The notes under the pieces were generated by a model, which was not told the origin of the DNA, searched no databases, and worked only from the letters and a program-made list of their open reading frames with translations. Of a stretch of DNA of 13,709 bases, positions 1-6,379 are shown piece after piece. This DNA is from Woeseia sp. (lineage in GTDB: Bacteria > Pseudomonadota > Gammaproteobacteria > Steroidobacterales > Woeseiaceae): the NCBI GenBank assembly GCA_018701055.1, contig JABIUH010000378.1, positions 1-13,709 on the forward strand, given 5' to 3'. Every line of letters begins with the position of its first letter. Within the stretch, counting starts at the first letter, position 1. Position numbers and translations under genes: made by a program.

Positions 1-45
1 TGGCGCGCCCGGAGAGATTCGAACTCCCAACCGCTCGATTCGTAG
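1..45 (-). other. 3' half of tRNA-Arg(ACG), putative attachment site
   Basis: Read on the minus strand, this stretch matches the 3' half of a bacterial tRNA-Arg(ACG): anticodon loop CTACGAA, 3' anticodon strand TCGAG, variable loop CGGTT, T stem GGGAG/CTCTC around TTCGAAT, acceptor strand CGGGCGC, discriminator G and CCA. The 5' side (from position 46) does not pair with TCGAG and shows no D arm or 5' acceptor strand, so the gene is not complete here. The break sits at the anticodon loop, a known crossover point for tyrosine recombinases that integrate into tRNA genes. A perfect inverted repeat AACTTA/TAAGTT (52-57, 62-67) lies just beside it. I infer the distal att copy of an integrated element. 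A decayed tRNA or an assembly break at a repeated tRNA end is also possible. Confidence 0.72.
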
Positions 46-144
46 TTAGGTAACTTAAACGTAAGTTGTTGTTATAAAAGAAAGCCGTTGGTACGCCCGT
101 TGCCTAATTCGCACCACTGTGCATAACGATGCAGGACTCAATCA

Positions 145-166
145 CGCAAAACTCCCGCAAATCTCC
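145..166. repeat. 11-bp tandem direct repeat near the att-like site
   Basis: CGCAAAACTCC (145-155) is followed directly by CGCAAATCTCC (156-166), with 10 of 11 positions identical. Short direct repeats about 100 bp from a tRNA-derived core resemble arm-type integrase binding sites. That role is inferred. The rest of 46-262 shows no coding signal, only a few small inverted repeats such as CGTCAG/CTGACG (177-182, 196-201). Confidence 0.5.
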
Positions 167-226
167 ACGGGTTTCACGTCAGTCAACTGATATGTCTGAC
201 GAAGCACCTGCCTGAGTACGACAGCA

Positions 227-252
227 GGCCTGGATTGAACAATCCGCAGGCC
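227..252 (-). terminator. Hairpin after the biotin-domain fragment
   Basis: GGCCTGGATT (227-236), loop GAAC, then AATCC, a GC bulge and AGGCC (241-252) form a ten-pair stem with a four-base loop. It starts 10 bp beyond the stop codon at 263-265, where a transcription terminator would be expected. No run of T follows on the minus strand, so it may only protect the 3' end of a transcript. Confidence 0.4.
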
Positions 253-262
253 AGATTGAGCG

Positions 263-391
263 TCAGGCAACAACCAGAAGTTCCGTGCCCTCTTCAACCA
301 TGTCGCCGACCTGAAAATTGACTGTTGTAACTTTTCCGTCGTTGGGCGCCATAATCGTATGCTCCATCTTCATTGCTTCCATTATCAGCAA
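263..391 (-). pseudogene. C-terminal fragment of a biotin carboxyl carrier domain
   Basis: The minus-strand frame ending with TGA at 263-265 reads LLIMEAMKMEHTIMAPNDGK and then continues to VGDMVEEGTELLVVA. This is the C-terminal half of a biotinyl/lipoyl-attachment domain. The AMKM motif is intact, with the biotin-accepting Lys codon at 368-370. In biotin-dependent acyl-CoA carboxylases, such as the alpha subunits of methylcrotonyl- or propionyl-CoA carboxylase, this domain ends the protein. Only about 43 codons remain: upstream of about 391 the frame stops resembling the family and the sequence instead reads, in another frame, as the start of a TonB-dependent receptor. I call it a gene remnant left by a deletion or insertion. 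The exact parent carboxylase cannot be told from this fragment. Confidence 0.8.
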
Positions 392-524
392 TTTTGATGA
401 GACTGGTGAGTGCCCGCGAACTCGTGACGACGATTTCATCAATTTGGTCAGATGCCTGCGCCGCTACTGAAAATATGGAGATGGCAATGAACGATAAGAG
501 ACACCGCACGACGCTGCCGGTCAT
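388..524 (-). pseudogene. N-terminal fragment of a TonB-dependent receptor
   Basis: From ATG at 524 the minus strand encodes a signal peptide (about residues 1-24, hydrophobic core CLLSFIAISIFSVAAQA) followed by DQIDEIVVTSSRALTSLIKIA. The EIVVTSSR stretch is typical of the mature N-terminus and start of the plug domain in TonB-dependent outer-membrane receptors. The open frame runs on to 294, but after about residue 45 it no longer resembles a receptor and overlaps the biotin-domain fragment in another frame. More than 600 residues of a normal receptor, including the whole barrel, are missing. It starts 35 bp after the stop of the upstream flavoprotein gene, so it was probably the last gene of that operon, importing or sensing a related compound. 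Ribosome binding is weak (GGCGGA). The family assignment rests on a short stretch. Confidence 0.65.
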
Positions 525-559
525 TTATTCGTGGTCCGCCGATAGCCTTGATGTCGGTC

Positions 560-2524
560 TCACGATAGTAGTTCCGTCACGGCGCGGTGCGCCTGGTCGA
601 TTGCAACGTCGGTGTAGGCACCACCGCCACTGTCCGCATTCGCGATCGTGATTGCTCCCGCTCGCGCACGCGCCGTCGCCAGCGGCAGACCTTCATCGGG
701 ATCAACCAGCGAATTGTATTCAGCCGCATACCCGTGCGGCCAGCGATTTACAGCAATGCCGGCAATATCACGCGCCGCGTCAAACCCGCCGGGGCCGAGC
801 GCGCGGTTCAGCTGGTCTCGAACATTGCGCTCGAACGTCGAGAACGGCGTGGAGAGAAGCTCAGTGCGCCCGGCAATATGCTGCTCGCGTTCGCTGAGGC
901 CAGGCTGCGCAGGTGTTCGCCACATTTGCATCATGATCGGTTCGTCCGGTGATTTAGCACTGTGGTAGTCGCCAATGTCCATAGCCAAACCGAGGCGGAA
1001 GCTTGAATGGTAGCTACCGGGACAGCGAACGCTCGCAACGCCCAATTTTGCAAATGCGCGCCAGTTTGTCAGCGCCACCGTTGTTAAGACCAGCGGCGTT
1101 TTTACGAGATAGTGCAATGCGTTTTTCTGGGTTTCTGGCAATTCCGGGCAAAGGGACGGAATCATCATATTCCAACACGCCAGTACGGTCTGTTTGCCTC
1201 TGACAGTATACGCTTTGCCGCCGCGCATATACGTGACTTTGACGTTGCCATCTTTGGTGTTCATCACGTGCGCTGCTGTGCTGGACAGCCTGATGCGCAC
1301 AGGATTGCCGCTTTTGTCTAGCTTGGCATAATTCGTCCGCGCGGTAACACAATCCTCAACCGTCGTGCCGGGCACTGCGGCTGGGATCAAGTCGCGGACC
1401 AACAGGCGCGCGATCGATGCATTGCCATCGGGAAATGCATATTGGTAGGAACCACCCGTTTCTAGCTGTTTTCCGGGGGTGTAGCCCATGCGCGCTGTCG
1501 CTGTGCGCGGCAGTTTCAGGCCGTCGAAGCCGGGCCATCCGATGCCCCAACAATCAAGGGCCGAAATGGCATCTATTCCGCAACCCCAATACGCGTCCGT
1601 TACATGTAAATAATAAGGCATCACACCCGGATTGGCTTTGACGACATCCAGCAGATAATCCGCATAACTCATCCGTGACAGGCGGTCTTTCTTTTCATCG
1701 GCCGTTAGCCCCGGCATATAATCAACAGAACCGGTTTCGATCGCGAGGATATCCTTGCGGACGGCGTCACTCAGCGGTGCTTGTGCCAGAAACTTTGCGG
1801 TATCTTTCGCCGACTTTTTGTACCCGCCAGCTTGCAGAACAAACTTGTCCTCGCCGAAAGTTTCCTTGTCGAAAAACACGCCCGCACCAAGACTATATTT
1901 GGCATGTAAATCCTTGTTGTTGGTATCCTTTGCGAGCTTTTCTGGATAAATCCCTAGATGTTTTAGTAGTCCGTCAGCTACAGGACTGTAGGGTGTTGGG
2001 CTGGATATTAGGACGGTTCCGCCGTTCATAAGTAGCAGTTTTCCGTCAACGTGGAACTCATTGCGTTTGGCGTGGCCTCCAAAATCGTCATGGTTTTCCA
2101 GAATGAGAATCTTTGCGTCGGGCCCTGCCTCTTTGCGGTAAAAGTGCGCGGCTGCAAGCCCGCTGATGCCACCACCAACAACGATCAGGTCATAGTGCTC
2201 GTCCGTGTCTTGGGCTTCGGTAAGAATGCCCGGATTGTCCCTGACCGCGTGGGCGCCCTCGAAAGAGCCGGGATGGCTGCCGCGCATGCCGGTTCGGGTT
2301 GGCGGGTAATAGCCCGGCTGATCTTGTGCGGCCTTTTCCGCGCTCAGACCCGCACCGAAAGCAAGCTCTGGCATCACCCCACCAACAGCGGCCGCCGCCA
2401 GAGAAATTGCGGCGCCCTGCAAGAAATCGCGGCGCTCGATGGGCTTATTCATGCCGAGTTTTTGGTCGTGGGCATCGCTGTCCACTTTAGTTTTCAATGC
2501 CGCTACTTGCTTCACCTTAGTCAT
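560..2524 (-). CDS. Tat-exported FAD oxidoreductase, spermidine dehydrogenase-like (copy 1)
   Basis: This gene encodes a 654-residue flavoprotein that probably oxidises an amine in the periplasm. A twin-arginine signal is visible (ERRDFLQG, residues 30-37, then a hydrophobic stretch to about 57). A conserved block YYPP...RGSHPGSFEGAH (72-92) leads into the Rossmann motif VVGGGISGLAAA (115-126) and ENHDDFGGHAKRNEF (143-157), which holds the acidic residue expected at the end of the second strand of an FAD fold. Near the C-terminus are NRWPHGYAAEY and ADSGGGAYTDVAIDQAHRAV, the usual closing FAD contact. The layout matches my recollection of Pseudomonas SpdH, a flavohaem spermidine dehydrogenase, but substrate and haem binding cannot be read from sequence. 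I chose ATG 2524 because AGGAGG lies seven bases upstream; the open frame extends to 2770 but would overlap the preceding gene. A second copy lies upstream at 3147-5021. Confidence 0.82.
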   Translation of the reverse strand: MTKVKQVAALKTKVDSDAHDQKLGMNKPIERRDFLQGAAISLAAAAVGGVMPELAFGAGLSAEKAAQDQPGYYPPTRTGMRGSHPGSFEGAHAVRDNPGILTEAQDTDEHYDLIVVGGGISGLAAAHFYRKEAGPDAKILILENHDDFGGHAKRNEFHVDGKLLLMNGGTVLISSPTPYSPVADGLLKHLGIYPEKLAKDTNNKDLHAKYSLGAGVFFDKETFGEDKFVLQAGGYKKSAKDTAKFLAQAPLSDAVRKDILAIETGSVDYMPGLTADEKKDRLSRMSYADYLLDVVKANPGVMPYYLHVTDAYWGCGIDAISALDCWGIGWPGFDGLKLPRTATARMGYTPGKQLETGGSYQYAFPDGNASIARLLVRDLIPAAVPGTTVEDCVTARTNYAKLDKSGNPVRIRLSSTAAHVMNTKDGNVKVTYMRGGKAYTVRGKQTVLACWNMMIPSLCPELPETQKNALHYLVKTPLVLTTVALTNWRAFAKLGVASVRCPGSYHSSFRLGLAMDIGDYHSAKSPDEPIMMQMWRTPAQPGLSEREQHIAGRTELLSTPFSTFERNVRDQLNRALGPGGFDAARDIAGIAVNRWPHGYAAEYNSLVDPDEGLPLATARARAGAITIANADSGGGAYTDVAIDQAHRAVTELLS

Positions 2525-2590
2525 AATCGTCCTCCTCAGGTTTCCAGAAGCGCAGGACCGCCATCTTCGCCGCTGCACATAGTTACCCGT

Positions 2591-2614
2591 GACGCCATTG
2601 AAACCAACGGCGTC
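2591..2614 (-). promoter_or_regulatory. Intercistronic mRNA hairpin
   Basis: In the 112-bp gap between the SnoaL-like gene and the first flavoprotein gene, GACGCCATTG (2591-2600) and CAACGGCGTC (2605-2614) form a ten-pair stem around a four-base loop. The one A-C mismatch on the plus strand becomes a G-U pair in the minus-strand transcript, so the RNA stem is unbroken. No U tract follows. Inside an operon such a structure could set relative mRNA stability or attenuate readthrough; the role is inferred. Confidence 0.45.
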
Positions 2615-2636
2615 TAACGGTTCGTCAAGCGGAGTG

Positions 2637-3095
2637 TCACTCTTCCGCTGAAATTCCGCTGTAGTGCAGGCTGATGATCTTCCATTTACCATCGATCTTT
2701 TGCCACACGTCAGTCTCGAACGCTCTCGACGTAGACGTTGTTCCATCAGGCGAGCGCGTGCGGTTGTCAATGAGGGACGTCGCTACGGCGACATCACCAC
2801 CGGGCAGGACTTGCACCTGAAGATCCGACATTTCGTTCAGTTCAACGCCACCACCTGCGGCCATTAACCCAATCCACATTTCGTGGTAAGCAGCGATATC
2901 CACTCTGCCGTCGCCGAAATACGCCGTTGCATCATCGGCATAGAAGCTGAAATATTTTTCCACGTCATTGTTAGCATAAGCATGGTCAAACGCTTTGATG
3001 GCAGCATGGAGGTCGGCGTTTTCATCACCATGATGTTCAGCGATTGCAGAAAATGACATAAATACAATGGCAAGTAAGCTCAATATTTTTCGCAT
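2637..3095 (-). CDS. Secreted SnoaL/DUF4440-like (NTF2-fold) protein
   Basis: This encodes a 152-residue exported protein with a signal peptide (MRKILSLLAIVFMSFSAIA, cleavage likely after residue 19) and one NTF2-like cone domain. The start of the domain, AIKAFDHAYANNDVEKYFSFYADDATAYFGDG (32-63), and the closing WQKIDGKWKIISLHYS (131-146) are typical of the SnoaL/DUF4440 superfamily, whose members bind or convert small molecules in a cavity. No specific activity can be assigned. ATG 3095 is preferred to ATG 3113 because AAAGGA sits at the right distance only for the inner one. It lies between the two flavoprotein genes, all leftward, with a 51-bp gap upstream, so it is probably co-transcribed and may act on the same substrate or product in the periplasm. 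Confidence 0.8.
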   Translation of the reverse strand: MRKILSLLAIVFMSFSAIAEHHGDENADLHAAIKAFDHAYANNDVEKYFSFYADDATAYFGDGRVDIAAYHEMWIGLMAAGGGVELNEMSDLQVQVLPGGDVAVATSLIDNRTRSPDGTTSTSRAFETDVWQKIDGKWKIISLHYSGISAEE

Positions 3096-3146
3096 GATTT
3101 CGATCCTTTTCATTATCTAGTTTACGGTGCGTTCTACTGGGTTTCG

Positions 3147-5021
3147 TTATACGGTTTGTTCGGCCACGGCGCGCCAGCCAGAGTCGATAGCGGCATCGAG
3201 GTAGGCGCGAGCTTCAGAATCCGAATTGGCGATGGATATCCGGCCGAACTGCGATCGGCCAATTTCATGGGGTGCTTGTGCTTGTCCTTCTTCCCATTGC
3301 GGATCATCCAGCGCCATGTATTCGTAGGCATAACCGTGCGGCCAACGATTCACGGTAATTGCCTTGATGTCGGTCTCATGATTGAAGCCGTGCTCGCCGA
3401 GCAGTCCCTGGAGTTGATCGCGGATTTCCTGCTCATAGGTGTCAAACGTGGTTGCGTAAACTTGGTGCCTTGCTCTTAGAAGCAGTTCTCGACTCGTTTC
3501 CCCGTCGGCAAGTTCGATGGACGGTACGCCGAGCATGTAGATCACCATGGGGTCATCCGGACCGGCCGGCGGCTGATTTCCACCCGTCGTCGTCGGTGGT
3601 GCTGTCGTTACAGTAACGTACGGGCTGTCGGGGCAGTTGATTTGCCCCACCCCGAGTTCAGCAAAAGAGCGGCCATTTTTGACCAAGACATTGCTCCAGA
3701 CCAACGGCACCTTCACGCCGTAGCGAAGTGCTTCTTTCTGGCTTTCCGGAAGCTGCGGACAGATATGTGGAATTGCGCCGTTATAGCAGGCGAGAATGCA
3801 ATGGTCACCGGTTACGCTTGCAGCGACGCCGTCCTGAACATAGTCAACTTGCACAGTCTCGTTCTCGGATTCTTGGACCCCGACTACTGTGCTGTTTAAT
3901 CGTAAGCGAACGGGGTGTTTCTCGAGGTCGAGCGCGCCGTAGTCAAAATGACTTATCGCGATGTCATCAAAGCCCTGAGTATTTGGAGCAACAGCCGGGA
4001 TCAATTTATGGACCAGCAACCTGGCGACGGACGAATTGCCATCCGGAAAATATAACGATTGGTAGCCTTCCAGAATGCCTTCGATCAGTTTGACCGCCAT
4101 CTTACCGAGCCAACCCATTCCTTGTATTCCAGGGCAGCCGACATAAAAAGCCTCCAAGACGCTAATTCTTGGGGCCGCCGGTCCAAACAGTAATTTGGGG
4201 GTCGGATAAAAAATACTAATGGTTTCTTTCGGCAGGCCGACTCGTTCAGTCAGAAACTCGGCGTAGCTGACCGACTCGATGTAGTCGGACTTTTCACTCA
4301 GACTAAGGTCCTCGAGATAATCACGGTCGCCGCTGAGCAACTCAATCAAAATATCCTGTTCAGATTTCGCCAACGGTAGATCGCGAACAGCCGATTCGTA
4401 ATCGCCAATCCCAAGCATCAAACCTACCCATGGAGCGCGCACTTTAACGAGCCCATCCGGACTGGGAAGGGCGAGCATGGCGTCGGCCGTCGCGCTGAGA
4501 AAACCGAAGTCATTCATATTCGTTTTCATAGCTTCCATATCGACACCGAGATCGTCTAGCAGCCCCTTGGATATCTTGCTGTAGTACCCAGGTGCCTCCA
4601 GATTGACCGAGCCGCCGATGCCCAAGCGCATCTGCCCGTCGTAATGAAACTCGTTGCGCTTTGCATGTCCGCCGAAATCGTCATGATTGTCCAGCAGCAG
4701 GATTTTCGCATCGGGCCCCATGCGCTTTTGATAAAATCGGGCAGACGCAAGGCCGCTGACGCCCGCACCAACGATCACCATGTCGTAGTGTTCGTTCAGT
4801 TGTCGATGCTCGGCAGGTTTTTCTCCACCCAAGGCAAGGGCGTGCATGACGTCGAAAGAACCGGGGTGATTGCCACGCACTCCATTGAGGATCGGTGGGT
4901 AGTACTCCGATGCTCCACTCGCTGCGGCTTGTGCGAACAATTCAGCAGGCGCCAGCAGAGTCGTACCGGTACCGATGGCCACGCCGTTCAGAAAATCTCG
5001 ACGTGTAATTTGGTATTTCAT
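3147..5021 (-). CDS. Tat-exported FAD oxidoreductase, spermidine dehydrogenase-like (copy 2)
   Basis: This is a paralogue of the flavoprotein at 560-2524, 624 residues long. The order of motifs is the same: twin-arginine signal TRRDFLNG (6-13) and hydrophobic stretch, YYPP...RGNHPGSFDVMH (40-60), FAD-binding VIVGAGVSGLASA (82-94), DNHDDFGGHAKRNEF (111-125), and NRWPHGYAYEY with SDSEARAYLDAAIDSGWRAV at the C-terminus. It differs by a short Pro/Thr/Gly-rich loop (TTAPPTTTGGNQPPAGPDD) absent from copy 1 and lacks the N-terminal leader that precedes the Tat motif there. The ATG at 5021 follows AAGGAGG with nine bases between, and only four bases separate it from the stop of the membrane protein gene upstream, so translation is probably coupled. 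The clear divergence of the copies suggests different substrates rather than a recent duplication. Substrate and redox partner are unknown. Confidence 0.82.
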   Translation of the reverse strand: MKYQITRRDFLNGVAIGTGTTLLAPAELFAQAAASGASEYYPPILNGVRGNHPGSFDVMHALALGGEKPAEHRQLNEHYDMVIVGAGVSGLASARFYQKRMGPDAKILLLDNHDDFGGHAKRNEFHYDGQMRLGIGGSVNLEAPGYYSKISKGLLDDLGVDMEAMKTNMNDFGFLSATADAMLALPSPDGLVKVRAPWVGLMLGIGDYESAVRDLPLAKSEQDILIELLSGDRDYLEDLSLSEKSDYIESVSYAEFLTERVGLPKETISIFYPTPKLLFGPAAPRISVLEAFYVGCPGIQGMGWLGKMAVKLIEGILEGYQSLYFPDGNSSVARLLVHKLIPAVAPNTQGFDDIAISHFDYGALDLEKHPVRLRLNSTVVGVQESENETVQVDYVQDGVAASVTGDHCILACYNGAIPHICPQLPESQKEALRYGVKVPLVWSNVLVKNGRSFAELGVGQINCPDSPYVTVTTAPPTTTGGNQPPAGPDDPMVIYMLGVPSIELADGETSRELLLRARHQVYATTFDTYEQEIRDQLQGLLGEHGFNHETDIKAITVNRWPHGYAYEYMALDDPQWEEGQAQAPHEIGRSQFGRISIANSDSEARAYLDAAIDSGWRAVAEQTV

Positions 5022-5025
5022 CGGA

Positions 5026-5733
5026 CTAAGCCTCCTTCAAACGCCTTCTGAAATAGACGGTCAGGCTGATAACGGGAATCATTAACAGAAAAAACATCCA
5101 TTCGACGTAGGGGTTAATGTCCGCTGTCGCGACGCTTCCAACCATCACCCCGACAAACAGGATGTGAAACAGTAAACCGAAAAGACCAAGCCCAACAGCC
5201 GCAATTTTCGCACTCAACGTCAGTCGAAAGAGCGGGCGAGCCACCAATAGGCCGAAGACTCCGTACATCCAAACACCCAGGTGTTCGAGGGAGGCGTGCA
5301 GGGAGAAGGGCAGATACGGGCTCAACAACGGGAACAACTGTTCGGCGACAGCAACGTCTGCAGAGACAGTAGTCGACGCCACAACGATCTGTTGTATTGA
5401 CCAGATCGCGAAGAATTTTGGAATGATGAAGGCGACAACCGATATCAGCAGCGCTGTCCCGGCAACAAACGCGCACAGCGGGTTCGACTCGCGGATTTGC
5501 CATGCAGTGCCGGCAAAGACGCCTGACACTGCCAGCATCGCGATCATCTGCACGAGCCATCCCGCGACAAAGGCGCCAACATTGGAGCTGTACCAGGTCA
5601 TCCGGTCCGCGAACGGCCCTGCCGGGGCGTCGAGTGGAAAGAATGCCGATAGAACTGCCGAAGCAATCACCGCGATAGCCGACCAGAATGCGGCCTTGCT
5701 AATGGCATGGTCGAGCGTGTGTGTATTAGTCAT
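5026..5733 (-). CDS. Six-helix integral membrane protein of unknown function
   Basis: I do not recognise this 235-residue protein. About six hydrophobic helices are visible, at roughly residues 14-34, 52-78, 86-108, 150-169, 176-200 and 209-228, with a basic C-terminal tail (YFRRRLKEA) probably facing the cytoplasm. There are no Cys residues beyond one near 87, no haem-binding CxxCH and no nucleotide-binding motif. Histidines in LHASLEHLGVW (144-154) sit at the start of the fourth helix. It lies 25 bp downstream of the TetR gene and 4 bp upstream of a Tat-exported flavoprotein gene. It could be a membrane partner, such as an electron acceptor or transporter, for the oxidoreductases, but this rests on position only. 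The start ATG 5733 has a weak GAGAAA upstream. Confidence 0.75.
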   Translation of the reverse strand: MTNTHTLDHAISKAAFWSAIAVIASAVLSAFFPLDAPAGPFADRMTWYSSNVGAFVAGWLVQMIAMLAVSGVFAGTAWQIRESNPLCAFVAGTALLISVVAFIIPKFFAIWSIQQIVVASTTVSADVAVAEQLFPLLSPYLPFSLHASLEHLGVWMYGVFGLLVARPLFRLTLSAKIAAVGLGLFGLLFHILFVGVMVGSVATADINPYVEWMFFLLMIPVISLTVYFRRRLKEA

Positions 5734-5758
5734 AGATTTCTCATTGTCTTAATTAATG

Positions 5759-6355
5759 TTAATTGCCGTACCGAGCGTCAACGAACGCGAGCGCCGCATC
5801 ACGCACGGCAGCGGAGTCTTTTGCCCAGCGACGGTCGCTGCCCACAAACAAAGTCGACCCCTCTATTAGCGACATCAGGACGAGCGCTTCTGCACGGGGT
5901 GCCGAACTGTTCATACCGACAAGCCGACTCTCCAGCTTGTCGAGGTAATCCACGTAGATATCGTCCAGCAACGTTTCCATGAGTGGCTCGACTTGCGCCA
6001 TCGCCCATAGTTGGGGAAACAGTCGGTCGGCTTGTAAGGCAGAGCCCGGCGTGTCGTCGAGGATGATTTTGATGATGTCCCGGAGGCTGAGGACCTCTGC
6101 ATCCAGCTTCAGCGTCTCGAAGGATCGGCGGTAGGTGTTTGCGATAAACGCGACTATCGCAGCTAGCATGTCTTCCCAAGTACGGAAGTGATATTGGAGC
6201 GCGCCCAGTCTCATGTCGCTGGCACGGGCGACACCGCGCATCGTCAGCTTGCCGTAGCCCTCCGACGCGATGATCCCGATCGCCTTTTGAAGGATCTGCT
6301 GTTTGCGATCGCTAAATACGACTTCTTGGTAGGCGGCTGACATGTCATGTGACAT
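5759..6355 (-). CDS. TetR/AcrR-family transcriptional regulator
   Basis: This encodes a repressor-type regulator of about 198 residues. The N-terminal DNA-binding domain is clear: RKQQILQKAIGIIASEGYGK, then the helix-turn-helix LTMRGVARASDMRLGALQYHF, then WEDMLAAIVAF. The rest is a divergent helical ligand-binding domain, so the inducer cannot be predicted. The start is uncertain: GTG 6370, ATG 6355 and ATG 6343 are all in frame and none has a Shine-Dalgarno sequence, so a leaderless transcript is possible. I give ATG 6355. The start region lies inside a large inverted repeat (6340-6379) that is the likely autoregulatory operator. The regulator heads the leftward gene set with the membrane protein and flavoproteins, and probably controls it in response to their substrate or a product. 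Confidence 0.88.
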   Translation of the reverse strand: MSHDMSAAYQEVVFSDRKQQILQKAIGIIASEGYGKLTMRGVARASDMRLGALQYHFRTWEDMLAAIVAFIANTYRRSFETLKLDAEVLSLRDIIKIILDDTPGSALQADRLFPQLWAMAQVEPLMETLLDDIYVDYLDKLESRLVGMNSSAPRAEALVLMSLIEGSTLFVGSDRRWAKDSAAVRDAALAFVDARYGN

Positions 6356-6379
6356 ACTACAATCTGTCACATGACATGT
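6340..6379. promoter_or_regulatory. Composite palindromic operator at the TetR gene start
   Basis: Two perfect 15-bp arms, ACATGTCATGTGACA (6340-6354) and TGTCACATGACATGT (6365-6379), are separated by 10 bp. Each arm contains its own TGTCA-N2-TGACA palindrome (6343-6354 and 6365-6376). Their centres are 22 bp apart, about two helical turns, as expected for two TetR-type dimers on one DNA face. The site overlaps all candidate starts of the regulator. A possible rightward promoter (TTGTGA 6387, 17 bp, TATAGG 6410) begins 8 bp away, so the site could also control a divergent transcript. Confidence 0.75.

Noticed and set aside
294..387. Treating the 76-codon frame from 524 to 294 as one intact small secreted protein
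   Set aside because: Its second half coincides with the conserved biotin-attachment domain read in another frame, so the tail is out-of-frame readthrough of a relic.
2051..2617. 188-codon plus-strand open frame opposite the first flavoprotein gene
   Set aside because: It is antisense to a clearly conserved FAD-binding region, has no family features and is a shadow of that gene.
2525..2770. N-terminal extension of the first flavoprotein frame up to 2770
   Set aside because: It overlaps the SnoaL-like gene on the same strand, has no similarity to the family and is made unnecessary by the strong AGGAGG before ATG 2524.
3096..3113. Upstream ATG of the SnoaL-like gene
   Set aside because: It lacks a ribosome binding site and adds charged residues before a normal signal peptide; AAAGGA suits the inner ATG.
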